From JANTGF01 sp033791445 (GTDB lineage: Bacteria > Bacteroidota > Bacteroidia > Bacteroidales > VadinHA17), in the NCBI GenBank assembly GCA_033791445.1, contig JASJGS010000008.1, forward strand, positions 4,539 through 68,538: a stretch of 64,000 nucleotides of DNA, read 5' to 3'. Made by a program: the position numbers and the translations under genes. The notes under the pieces were generated by a model. The model was not told the origin of the DNA. It did not search any database and saw only the letters and a program-made list of their open reading frames with translations. This document shows positions 54,523 through 63,391 of the stretch, piece by piece (within the stretch, counting starts at the first letter, position 1; every line of letters starts with the position of its first letter).

Positions 54523-54897
54523 CTATCCTTCTCTTATAAAAACAAAATCCTTTTGCAGAAGAGAGGAGTAATACTGTCCCCTTTCAAGAATATCATCATC
54601 ACCATCTTCGTAATACCAGTTAATGGTAAGCTCATAATCAGGTTCCAGAGTAGTTACGAGGTGCTTAATAATTGAAAGAATAAAGATGGCTGACCCACTA
54701 TTAACATATTCCAGCTCAACATCGACAATAGTTTCCGAGGCGGGATTATTACAATATTCCTCAATCCATGCAACAACAGGCAGGTAAAACTCATCGGGGT
54801 CTTCATGGATTGATCTCCCTGCAATTTTAATTGTACCAGTAGCACTAAGAGTAATCTGAGGTGATTTATCTGACCCTTCAATAAAAAAATCTTTCAT
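54523..54897 (-). CDS. SiaC-like regulatory phosphoprotein (DUF1987), copy 2
   Basis: 124 residues from the ATG at 54897, which gives MKDFFIEGSDKSPQITL and aligns with the first SiaC-like protein; the frame is open to 54975 but the extra part is not family-like. Clear paralogue of copy 1: shared GRSI, EFY.P, W.EEY, LEY.N and INWYYE. The phosphosite motif reads LEYVNSGS instead of LEYFNTSS, so the acceptor position is Ser67, not Thr. No SiaB kinase is next to it; the siaB-like gene is 40 kb away. It may share that kinase or answer another one. Confidence 0.86.
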   Translation of the reverse strand: MKDFFIEGSDKSPQITLSATGTIKIAGRSIHEDPDEFYLPVVAWIEEYCNNPASETIVDVELEYVNSGSAIFILSIIKHLVTTLEPDYELTINWYYEDGDDDILERGQYYSSLLQKDFVFIREG

Positions 54898-55001
54898 ATT
54901 GTTCGTCTTATCTGCATGGGTAAATGTATAAAAAGTTGGTTTCAAAAAGAAGGTTTTTTTTGTATTTTTATTCACAATTGAATAAAAAAATGATAAAATG
55001 A

Positions 55002-56015
55002 TTAAATATTTAACCTTGCATCTGGTGTTATATTAAGTGGTGCAAAGTCATTATTTTGAGCCTTATAGTAACCAGTTATGGCAACCATAGCAGCATTATC
55101 AGTTGTGTAACTAAATGCAGGCAGATACACCTTAATGTCATTAAATTCGGCTTCTGATATTAAAGCATTTCGCAAGCCTGAGTTAGCAGCAACACCCCCA
55201 GCAATTCCAATTTCTTTAATTCCCGTACTCGCAATTGCCTTTTTAAGCTTATTCATCAAAATATCAATGATTGTCTTTTGCAATGACGCAGCAAGATCAG
55301 GTTTATTCTTTTCAATGAATTCAGGATCAATTTTTAACTGATCTCTAACAAAGTACAAAAAGGATGTTTTTAATCCACTAAAACTATAATCAAAGCCGGA
55401 TAGCTTTGGTTTTGAAAATCTGTAGGCATCAGGGTTTCCTAGTTTTGCCAGCTTATCAATTAATGGCCCCCCTGGGTAGGACAAACCCATAAGCTTGGCA
55501 CATTTATCGAAGGCTTCACCGGCAGCATCATCAATAGTTTTCCCAATGACTTTTATGTTATGGTAGTCCTCCATTATAACTATTTGTGTATGCCCTCCTG
55601 ATACCAATAAACATAAAAAAGGAAATTCAGGAAGCTTCTCCTCAGCTCCCTCATTTTTAATAAAATGAGATAAAATATGCGCATGGAGGTGATTCACCTC
55701 AATTAAGGGAATATTTCTTGCGAGAGCAAGGCCTTTTGAAAAGGAGGTTCCAACAAGAAGTGAACCCAATAAGCCAGGTCCTCTGGTAAATGCAACTGCA
55801 TCCAGGTCTTCTAGCTGTACTCCAGCAGACTTTATTGCCTGATCAACTACCGGAATAATATTTTGTTGATGAGCCCGTGAGGCTAACTCTGGAACAACAC
55901 CACCAAACTTCTCATGGACCTCCTGAGAGGCCATTATATTTGACAATACATACCCATCTTTCACAATGGAAGCTGAAGTATCATCACATGAAGATTCAAT
56001 TCCTAAAATAATCAC
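55002..56015 (-). CDS. tsaD: tRNA N6-adenosine threonylcarbamoyltransferase TsaD
   Basis: 337 residues, GTG start giving MIILGIESSCDDTSAS, the universal TsaD opening, preceded by an AGGAA stretch. Metal-binding HLHAHILSHF, IVGTSFSKGL-type loop, LCLLVSGGHTQIV and the nucleotide-binding IGIAGGVAANSGLR are all visible. With TsaB and TsaE it makes t6A37 in ANN-decoding tRNAs. Divergent from tamB; the 141 bp between them hold both promoters. Confidence 0.97.
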   Translation of the reverse strand: MIILGIESSCDDTSASIVKDGYVLSNIMASQEVHEKFGGVVPELASRAHQQNIIPVVDQAIKSAGVQLEDLDAVAFTRGPGLLGSLLVGTSFSKGLALARNIPLIEVNHLHAHILSHFIKNEGAEEKLPEFPFLCLLVSGGHTQIVIMEDYHNIKVIGKTIDDAAGEAFDKCAKLMGLSYPGGPLIDKLAKLGNPDAYRFSKPKLSGFDYSFSGLKTSFLYFVRDQLKIDPEFIEKNKPDLAASLQKTIIDILMNKLKKAIASTGIKEIGIAGGVAANSGLRNALISEAEFNDIKVYLPAFSYTTDNAAMVAITGYYKAQNNDFAPLNITPDARLNI

Positions 56016-56156
56016 CTTATTTGTTCCTGTTAATCACTTAGTTTAAACTTTTTTTATTTTTTTTGTACAATAATTCTTACTTTAATTCCATTTCTTAATA
56101 AACGGCCTGATTTTGTTTATAAATTTACTGGCTGAATCTAGATTATAAATTAAAAA

Positions 56157-59100
56157 ATTGATTGCATAAAAATCAAAAATATCAAAAAAATATTATTTAA
56201 AATATTCTTCATACTTATTCTGGGTGCAATATTAATTCCAGTATCGGTATTCTTTACTCTAAAAAGCCCAAAAGTCCAAACATGGTTGGCAAACCGTGTT
56301 ACCATCATCATCTCCGAAAACCTTCAGGCTGAGTTCTCCATAGAATCCATTGAATATAAGTTCTTTAACAAGATTCAATTAAACAATGCCTATGTAGAAG
56401 ATCAACACGGAGATACATTACTATTTGCCCCAAAGATTTCCGCTAATATTTGGCGAATTAGTGGTTTAGATAGAGTTACAGAAATTGGAAGACTTACCTT
56501 AACAAATGCGCAGTTTAACTTAACTTCTGATTCCACAGGAACTTCAAATATTAAATTTATTACAGATCAGTTTAAGGAGTTAAAAGATACAACAAAGCAG
56601 CGGATGAAAATAGTTATTCACAACATTGATTATGTCGATGGGGTATTCACTTTTTCAAAATTTCAGAAAAAAGATCCTAAACAAGGGATAAACTTTACAG
56701 ATCTTAGAATAGAACATATATTCATTGAAGCTAAAAGCTTCTTAACCAAAGTAGGTGGAGTTTCATTTCATCTCAGAGAGCTCAGATTTAATGAAACCAC
56801 CGGTTTTTTAATGAAATATATGGAGGCGGATGTTGATATCTTCAGTGATGAATTAAGCTTTAGAAATATACGAATTGAAACTGAGGAGACAAAACTTTTT
56901 TCTGAGATTGTAGGTATGAAATTCAGATCTTATAAAGATTTCCAGGATTTCAGTAATAATGTAGACCTGACTATTCTAATCGATAACTCAAATATATTTC
57001 TCCCTGATCTGGCATATTTCATTCCTAATTTAAATATTCTCGATCAATCTATGAATTTAAAGGGTGATATAAGAGGTAATGTATCAAATTTGCATGGAAG
57101 AAACATTGAAATTGGATATGGAAGTAAAACTAACTTAATTGGCAAGTTTGATATATCTGGCTTACCTCAAATTGATGAAACTTTTTGGTACATTAACTTT
57201 GATCATTTAAATATTTATCCACAAGATATTGCTGATTTATATAACTCATCTAACGAAAAAAACCTAAGTATTCCTGAAAATATTCTTCAGCTCGATCAAA
57301 TTCACTATTACGGGGTTTTCACTGGTTTTTATAATGATTTTGTAAGTTATGGAAAATTTGAAACCTTTTTGGGAGATATTTCTACTGATATTTCCATAGT
57401 ACCTGATATTGAAAAATCTGTTCAACTAAAAGGGAAACTCAACGTACAGGAGTTTGAGGTTGGCAAACTATTTTCGGCTGAGGAGTTCATTAAAAGATTG
57501 AACATGAATGTTGAGGTAAATGGGACAATATATCAGGATAAATCGTTAAGTGGTAAGTTAAAGGGGAATATCGCCAATATTGATATTTATGATTACAATT
57601 ATCAAAATATTCAATTGGATGGTTCCTTTCTTGAAAAATCCTTTGACGGTAGTATTTCAATAGATGACCCTCATATTAAATTTGATTTTCTTGGTCTGGT
57701 TGATTTTACAAAAGAGGAACCACAGTTTGATTTCACTTTAAATCTTCCTTACGCACATTTGTTCAACCTGAATATAAACCCCAAAGATTCTATCTCCAAT
57801 TTATCATTGTTGATGACGGCAAATTTTACAGGAAACAGTCCTGAAAATATGAATGGGACAATTAAATTACTCAATGCAAAATACACATTACAGAATAAAG
57901 AGATAGAAGGCTATGATTTTAGCCTTACAGGACGCAGTCATTCTGATTCCAGCTGGATTATTTTAAATACGGAATATTTGGATGCCAGCCTAATTGGACA
58001 ATATCAATTTGATAAATTATTACCCTCCTTAAAATTTATTCAAGCTAATTTCCTTCCAGCTACTCTGGAAGAATTTCCGGATACAACCGGCATCTACAAG
58101 AATAATTTCTATTTTGAAGCTCATGTTAAGAACACTGATAAATTAAGTGAATTCTTCACCCCTTTTCTTTGGGTTTCCCCGGGTGCTGAGATCAAGGGGT
58201 CTTTTCAACCCTCTCAAAAACAACTACTTGTTGATGGCCAGGCTAATTATTTTTATCTTTGGCAAAATATCCTTGAAAAACCTAATTTTATTCTAGCCTC
58301 ACAGGAGTTAACAAACCTCTCATTTGCCTTAACAAGTGACAACTTAATTATAAACGACAACTACAGCTTCTCTGAATTTGATATTAGTTCTGAAGCTCGA
58401 AATGATTCGCTTTTTCTTGGGATAAACTGGTTTAAGAAGGATTCTGTCGAATACATTGGGGACTTAGACCTATTTTCCAAGTTTACCAGAAATCAAACTT
58501 CCAACAACCTCCAGGCTCTAGTCCAGATACCATCGTTAGAAGTAATTCATAATAGTAAAGTTTGGAGCATAGATGAAAGTTCTATAATGATAGACTCAAG
58601 CTCTATTCATTTTAATGATATCTTTTTCAAAAGTGAGGATACATTTTTGGGAATAAATGGATCTATTAGCGAAAATCCGACAGATACCTTGTACTTAAAT
58701 GCCAGAAATTTTGATCTGAATACAAAAGGCCTACTTAAAAACAAACTTTCTATTAAAGGGATTGTAAATGGGAATGCTAAAGTATCCGGTATTTATGACA
58801 CATTGCTATTTCTCTCTCATTTGACATTTAACGATTTGTCCATTAATGACGAATTTCTTGGAAATGGCTTATTTGCTACAGAGTGGATTCCTGGGACGAA
58901 CTCTATTGGTATGATGGCATCAACCAGGAAAGGAAGTATTGAACAATTTCACGCAAATGGAAGTTACAATCTAAAAGATGACTTTGTAAATGTGAATATT
59001 GATATTAATAAGCTAAGGGTCGCCTTATTCCAGCCCTTCATTAGCTCCATTAGTAGCGAGCTGACAGGAATGGTAACGGGTGGGCTTGCATTAATAGGGA

Positions 59101-60644
59101 AGCGACAGGATTTAGCATTGAATGGAGAATTAGATTTTCAGAAAACCAGTATCCTGCTGGACTATACCAATTCACGATATTCCTTTACTGATAAAATTAA
59201 TGTTCAAAATAATGAATTTCTGTTTTCTGGCCTGGAAGCATTTGATACCCTGGGGAATAGAGCAGTAATAAATGGAAAGATCACTGCCAGAAATCTAAAA
59301 GAATTGATCGTGGACATGAAGCTTGAGACATCTGATCTGATGACACTTAACCTGAATGAGGAACAGAATGATCTCTTTTACGGTGATGCTTTTGCTTCAG
59401 GACTTATTTCAATATATGGACCTACAAAAGAACTTACTATTGATGCAAGTGCAAGAACTGAAAGTGGCACCGATTTTCATATCCCTCTCGATAGGGGAAA
59501 AGTTGTTGGAGACTTAAGCTACGTATCCTTCACAACCAAGGAAGTAAAAGAGGATCTGACCAAGTATAGAAGACCCATACGACAAATAAAATTGGATGAG
59601 AGTAAAAACCTAAGTCTAAATATAAACCTTGAGGTTACACCAGAAGCTCAAGCCAGTCTGCAATTCGAACCAGCCAGTGGAGGATCTCTGACCGTCAATG
59701 GTGCAGGAGAACTCAGGTTGGGTATAGACAGAGCGAGAGCGATGAATTTATCCGGGGAATATGTAATTGATCAGGGCATTTATAATTTTACACTTAGTAA
59801 CCTGATTAACAAGAAATTTGATGTTAAGCAGGGGAGTAAAATTATTTGGAATGGAGATCCAACTAATGCAATTTTAGATGTTACAGCTGTTTATCAGATC
59901 AGAACCTCCCTTTATAACTTGTTTTATGATGAAGCTTATAGAAGCAGAATCCCGGTGGATTGTGAGATTCAGTTAACGGGGGATCTGGCAACTCCTGAAA
60001 TCAGGTTTAACATTTCATTACCGACAGCTGATGAAGATACAAAATCAAAATTAGCAAATACAATTAGTACAGAGGAAGACCTGAATAAACAGTTTCTATC
60101 GCTGTTAATTATAAATAGTTTTATGCCCAACCCCAATGTAGCCCCTCCGGGGTCAACAACAGCTGGTAATGCACTTCAGGTAAGCACTTTTGAGATGATG
60201 TCAAACCAGTTGAGCAATTGGATTTCTCAAATTAGCAATGACTTCGATATTGGATTCCATTATCGGCCTGGTGATGAAGTTAGTAGTGAAGAAATTGAGG
60301 TTGCACTTTCAACTCAAATATTAAATGATAGAGTACTTATTAACAGCAATATTGATGTTGGAAGAAAAGAAAATCAAAATGTTAACAATACAAGTAATAT
60401 AGTGGGAGATGTTTCTGTAGAAGTAAAGATTGACAAACGTGGAAAATTCAGGGTTAAGGCATTTACCAGGCCAAATGATAAATTAATATATGAAACATCA
60501 CCCTATACTTCTGGTGTTGGAGTCTTTTTCAGGGAAGAATTCGATTCATTTGGCACTCTGGTAAAAGGATACTGGAACAAAATATTCAAATCAAAAGAAG
60601 AAAAAGCAGAAAAAAAGAAATCTGAAGCTGCTGCTATCCAATAA
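56157..60644 (+). CDS. tamB: Translocation and assembly module protein TamB (DUF490)
   Basis: A very long AsmA/TamB-type protein of beta-groove repeats ending in the DUF490 domain (about the last 350 residues, e.g. MNLSGEYVIDQGIYNFTLSNLINKKFDVKQGS, then IVPDLAT-like blocks). It is thought to move phospholipid or barrel proteins between the two membranes. The first ATG/GTG/TTG in frame is TTG at 56286, but the frame is open upstream to 56154 and encodes a hydrophobic anchor (ILFKIFFILILGAILIPVSV) followed by KSPKVQTWLANRV, exactly as TamB proteins begin. No standard start exists there, so translation may begin at ATT 56157 or ATA 56166. Predicted length near 1,490 residues. Confidence 0.9.
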   Translation: MDCIKIKNIKKILFKIFFILILGAILIPVSVFFTLKSPKVQTWLANRVTIIISENLQAEFSIESIEYKFFNKIQLNNAYVEDQHGDTLLFAPKISANIWRISGLDRVTEIGRLTLTNAQFNLTSDSTGTSNIKFITDQFKELKDTTKQRMKIVIHNIDYVDGVFTFSKFQKKDPKQGINFTDLRIEHIFIEAKSFLTKVGGVSFHLRELRFNETTGFLMKYMEADVDIFSDELSFRNIRIETEETKLFSEIVGMKFRSYKDFQDFSNNVDLTILIDNSNIFLPDLAYFIPNLNILDQSMNLKGDIRGNVSNLHGRNIEIGYGSKTNLIGKFDISGLPQIDETFWYINFDHLNIYPQDIADLYNSSNEKNLSIPENILQLDQIHYYGVFTGFYNDFVSYGKFETFLGDISTDISIVPDIEKSVQLKGKLNVQEFEVGKLFSAEEFIKRLNMNVEVNGTIYQDKSLSGKLKGNIANIDIYDYNYQNIQLDGSFLEKSFDGSISIDDPHIKFDFLGLVDFTKEEPQFDFTLNLPYAHLFNLNINPKDSISNLSLLMTANFTGNSPENMNGTIKLLNAKYTLQNKEIEGYDFSLTGRSHSDSSWIILNTEYLDASLIGQYQFDKLLPSLKFIQANFLPATLEEFPDTTGIYKNNFYFEAHVKNTDKLSEFFTPFLWVSPGAEIKGSFQPSQKQLLVDGQANYFYLWQNILEKPNFILASQELTNLSFALTSDNLIINDNYSFSEFDISSEARNDSLFLGINWFKKDSVEYIGDLDLFSKFTRNQTSNNLQALVQIPSLEVIHNSKVWSIDESSIMIDSSSIHFNDIFFKSEDTFLGINGSISENPTDTLYLNARNFDLNTKGLLKNKLSIKGIVNGNAKVSGIYDTLLFLSHLTFNDLSINDEFLGNGLFATEWIPGTNSIGMMASTRKGSIEQFHANGSYNLKDDFVNVNIDINKLRVALFQPFISSISSELTGMVTGGLALIGKRQDLALNGELDFQKTSILLDYTNSRYSFTDKINVQNNEFLFSGLEAFDTLGNRAVINGKITARNLKELIVDMKLETSDLMTLNLNEEQNDLFYGDAFASGLISIYGPTKELTIDASARTESGTDFHIPLDRGKVVGDLSYVSFTTKEVKEDLTKYRRPIRQIKLDESKNLSLNINLEVTPEAQASLQFEPASGGSLTVNGAGELRLGIDRARAMNLSGEYVIDQGIYNFTLSNLINKKFDVKQGSKIIWNGDPTNAILDVTAVYQIRTSLYNLFYDEAYRSRIPVDCEIQLTGDLATPEIRFNISLPTADEDTKSKLANTISTEEDLNKQFLSLLIINSFMPNPNVAPPGSTTAGNALQVSTFEMMSNQLSNWISQISNDFDIGFHYRPGDEVSSEEIEVALSTQILNDRVLINSNIDVGRKENQNVNNTSNIVGDVSVEVKIDKRGKFRVKAFTRPNDKLIYETSPYTSGVGVFFREEFDSFGTLVKGYWNKIFKSKEEKAEKKKSEAAAIQ

Positions 60645-60771
60645 AATCATTTTTAACGTTAATTATTGGTTTTAAATTTATTCAAATGTTCGAAAAATTA
60701 TCTTTCTTTGCAACAATTCATTATAAACAAGTTTAAATTAACCTCTTACAAACCAACTAAGCCATATTGTT

Positions 60772-62193
60772 ATGTACATTGCAATGATTGTTATCTTTAT
60801 TCTGGGGTATACCGCTATTGCCCTGGAACACCCCCTGAAAATTGATAAAGCGGCTTCTGCATTGATTCTTGGAGTCTCGATTTGGGTTGTATACATGTTT
60901 GGAGCCAATGAAATTGTCCCAAATCTAGAACTTTTCAAGGAGTATGTTAGAAATGATCCTGAAGCAAGTCATTTAACCCTAATTAAACAAATTCAGCATT
61001 TTATAGTTGACCATGAACTGGTTCACCATCTTGGGAAAACTTCTGAAATATTATTTTTCCTCCTGGGAGCCATGACAATTGTGGAAAATGTTGACACCCA
61101 CCAGGGTTTCAAGGTCATTACTGATAAAATAACAACTACAAATAAGGTAAAACTCTTGTGGATACTTAGTTTTATAACCTTCTTCATGTCAGCCGCCCTT
61201 GATAACCTTACCACAACTATTGTTATTATAGCATTGCTTCGAAAGTTAATTGCTGATAAAAAAGATCGGTGGTTTTTTGCAAGTATGGTAGTGCTGGCCG
61301 CAAATGCCGGTGGCGCCTGGTCCCCTATTGGTGATGTAACCACAATTATGCTATGGATAGGTGAGCAGATTTCAACAGTAAGAATTATTGTTGATATAAT
61401 ATTACCCAGTTTGGTTACAATGATAGTACCGTTAATAATATTAACCTTTACACTTAAAGGTAATGTACAAAAACCGGTTTTAGTTGAGAATAATGGAGAA
61501 AATGGTGAGGATAGCGAAAAACCATGGGTACAGAAATTCATGTTACTCCTTGGAGTGGCTTCACTGCTATTTGTCCCGGTCTTTAAAACTGTAACACATC
61601 TTCCTCCCTGGATGGGAATGCTTTTAGGCCTTGGAAATATGTGGTTAATTACTGACCTTATGCACAGGAACAGGCCTATTGAATTTAAAAAGAAATTTAC
61701 CATTGTTGGAGTATTGAAGAAGGTTGAAGTTCCTACAATTTTCTTCTTCCTTGGGATTCTAATGGCAGTTGCTTCACTTGAATCTGCTGGTCATTTAAGG
61801 CAACTAGCAGAATTTCTTGATGAAAACCTCCATAATGTATTTTTGATTGACCTGGCAATAGGTCTTTTATCGGCTATAGTTGACAACGTACCATTGGTTG
61901 CAGGCTCTATGGGTATGTATCCAATTCATACGGAAGCTACTCTTAGCGCAATAAGTGATCCTCAAGCACTTGAATGGGCTAAATATTTTGTTCAGGATGG
62001 AATATTCTGGCAGTTCTTAGCCTATACAGCCGGGACAGGTGGAAGTATACTCATCATTGGTTCTGCTGCGGGTGTAGCTGCCATGGGACTTGAAAAAATT
62101 GACTTCATCTGGTATTTTAAAAAAATAAGTCTCCTGGCATTAATTGGATATATTTCCGGTGCGGCAGTATATTATCTGATGTTTGGAATGTAA
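60772..62193 (+). CDS. nhaD: Na+/H+ antiporter NhaD
   Basis: 473 residues with twelve or more membrane helices and the NhaD pattern: MTIVENVDTHQGF, FFMSAALDNLTTTIVII, NAGGAWSPIGDVTTIMLW and DNVPLVAGSMGM. The buried Asp/Asn residues in these helices carry the ions. NhaD exchanges Na+ or Li+ for protons, usual in salt-living bacteria. A clear terminator follows. It is separated from tamB by 127 bp. Confidence 0.96.
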   Translation: MYIAMIVIFILGYTAIALEHPLKIDKAASALILGVSIWVVYMFGANEIVPNLELFKEYVRNDPEASHLTLIKQIQHFIVDHELVHHLGKTSEILFFLLGAMTIVENVDTHQGFKVITDKITTTNKVKLLWILSFITFFMSAALDNLTTTIVIIALLRKLIADKKDRWFFASMVVLAANAGGAWSPIGDVTTIMLWIGEQISTVRIIVDIILPSLVTMIVPLIILTFTLKGNVQKPVLVENNGENGEDSEKPWVQKFMLLLGVASLLFVPVFKTVTHLPPWMGMLLGLGNMWLITDLMHRNRPIEFKKKFTIVGVLKKVEVPTIFFFLGILMAVASLESAGHLRQLAEFLDENLHNVFLIDLAIGLLSAIVDNVPLVAGSMGMYPIHTEATLSAISDPQALEWAKYFVQDGIFWQFLAYTAGTGGSILIIGSAAGVAAMGLEKIDFIWYFKKISLLALIGYISGAAVYYLMFGM

Positions 62194-62215
62194 ATGAATT
62201 AGATCATTTTAAGAG

Positions 62216-62253
62216 ACGAGGTATAATAATTGAAGTTATATCTCGTTTTTTTT
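62216..62253 (+). terminator. Rho-independent terminator after nhaD
   Basis: ACGAGGTATAA (62216-62226) pairs with TTATATCTCGT (62236-62246), with one G-T wobble, around a 9-nt loop; a run of eight T completes it. It separates nhaD from the exbB operon. Confidence 0.88.
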
Positions 62254-62278
62254 ATAATTTCGCAAAAAATAAACTAAC

Positions 62279-62977
62279 ATGAATTTATTATTACTTATCA
62301 CTCAAATTCAAATTGAAGACACCACCTCCCAGGCATTAGATCAGGAAGGAGAAATTACCCTGCATTTTTGGGAACTAGCCTTTAAAGGTGGGCCTGTAAT
62401 GATTCCCATTGTTCTATTATCAATCATTGCAGTGTATATATTCTTTGAAAGGTTTTTTGTGATCCGACAAGCTCAAAAGGAAGATTCCCTCTTAATGAAC
62501 AGGATTAAAGACTATATTCATGAGGGCAAAGTGGATGCAGCTCTTGCTCTCTGCAAATCTCAAGAAAGCCCAGTCTCAAAAATGTTGGAAAAAGGAATTC
62601 AAATGATTGGCAGGCCTATCAGAGACGTAAATGCGGCTTTAGAGAATGTTGGAAGGCTTGAAATTTATAAACTTGAGAAAGGTCTTCCTACTCTGGCAAC
62701 AGTAGCTGGAGGTGCTCCTATGATTGGATTTCTGGGAACAGTAATGGGCATGATTATTGCATTCTATGATATGTCAAATGCTGGTAATAATATAAATGTC
62801 TCGCTGCTTTCTAATGGTATATATACAGCTATGGTTACTACTGTAGCAGGTTTGATAGTGGGTATTATAGCATATTTTGCTTATAATATTTTAGTTGCGA
62901 AGGTTGAAAAGGTGGTTTTTATGCTTGAAGCAAGAACCTCTGAATTTATTGATTTGCTCAACGAACCTGTAAATTAA
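62279..62977 (+). CDS. exbB: MotA/TolQ/ExbB proton channel protein
   Basis: 232 residues. An N-terminal helix, then the MotA/TolQ/ExbB domain: GPVMIPIVLLSIIAVYIFFERFF, the conserved GLPTLATVAGGAPMIGFLGTVMGMI and the last helix block ISNGIYTAMVTTVAGLIVGI. With ExbD it forms the inner-membrane stator that turns proton motive force into movement of a TonB-type arm. Starts at ATG; an imperfect promoter (TAATTTCG) precedes it. The next gene starts 21 bp later. It could equally be called tolQ. Confidence 0.92.
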   Translation: MNLLLLITQIQIEDTTSQALDQEGEITLHFWELAFKGGPVMIPIVLLSIIAVYIFFERFFVIRQAQKEDSLLMNRIKDYIHEGKVDAALALCKSQESPVSKMLEKGIQMIGRPIRDVNAALENVGRLEIYKLEKGLPTLATVAGGAPMIGFLGTVMGMIIAFYDMSNAGNNINVSLLSNGIYTAMVTTVAGLIVGIIAYFAYNILVAKVEKVVFMLEARTSEFIDLLNEPVN

Positions 62978-62998
62978 TATTAAATATTTGATATATAA

Positions 62999-63391
62999 AT
63001 GGCAATTCAATCAAGAAATAAGGTAAGTGTAGCTTTCAGCATGTCTGGAATGACAGATATTGTTTTTCTTTTGCTCATTTTCTTTATGATTACCTCTACA
63101 CTAATTCACCCCACTGCCCTAAAATTGCTGTTACCACAGAGTAAGCACCAAACATCAGCAAAACCATTTACAACAGTCTCTATAACTAAAGATATTAGGT
63201 ATTTTGTGGAAGATCAACCTATCGAATTTAGGAATCTGGAACCCATTCTGCAAGAAAAATTAGGAAATCATCCTGAAACATATATTTCTTTACATGTTGA
63301 CAAAAGCGTGCCTGTTGAATATCTTGTTAAAGTAATGAACATCGCAAAGAACAATAATTATAAGGTTATATTAGCAACCAGTCCAAACTAA
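62999..63391 (+). CDS. exbD: ExbD/TolR family protein
   Basis: 130 residues. One N-terminal membrane helix (MTDIVFLLLIFFMITSTLI) with the critical Asp in GMTDIVF, followed by the periplasmic ExbD/TolR domain (TVSITKDIRYFVEDQPI, ISLHVDKSVPVEYLVKVMNIAKNNNYKVILAT). It pairs with the ExbB-like protein upstream. The TonB-like gene begins immediately after its stop (TAA-TTG), so the three are co-expressed. Confidence 0.93.
   Translation: MAIQSRNKVSVAFSMSGMTDIVFLLLIFFMITSTLIHPTALKLLLPQSKHQTSAKPFTTVSITKDIRYFVEDQPIEFRNLEPILQEKLGNHPETYISLHVDKSVPVEYLVKVMNIAKNNNYKVILATSPN

Noticed and set aside
61023..61703. 226-codon open frame antisense to nhaD
   Set aside because: Antisense shadow of membrane-helix codons; no family resemblance.
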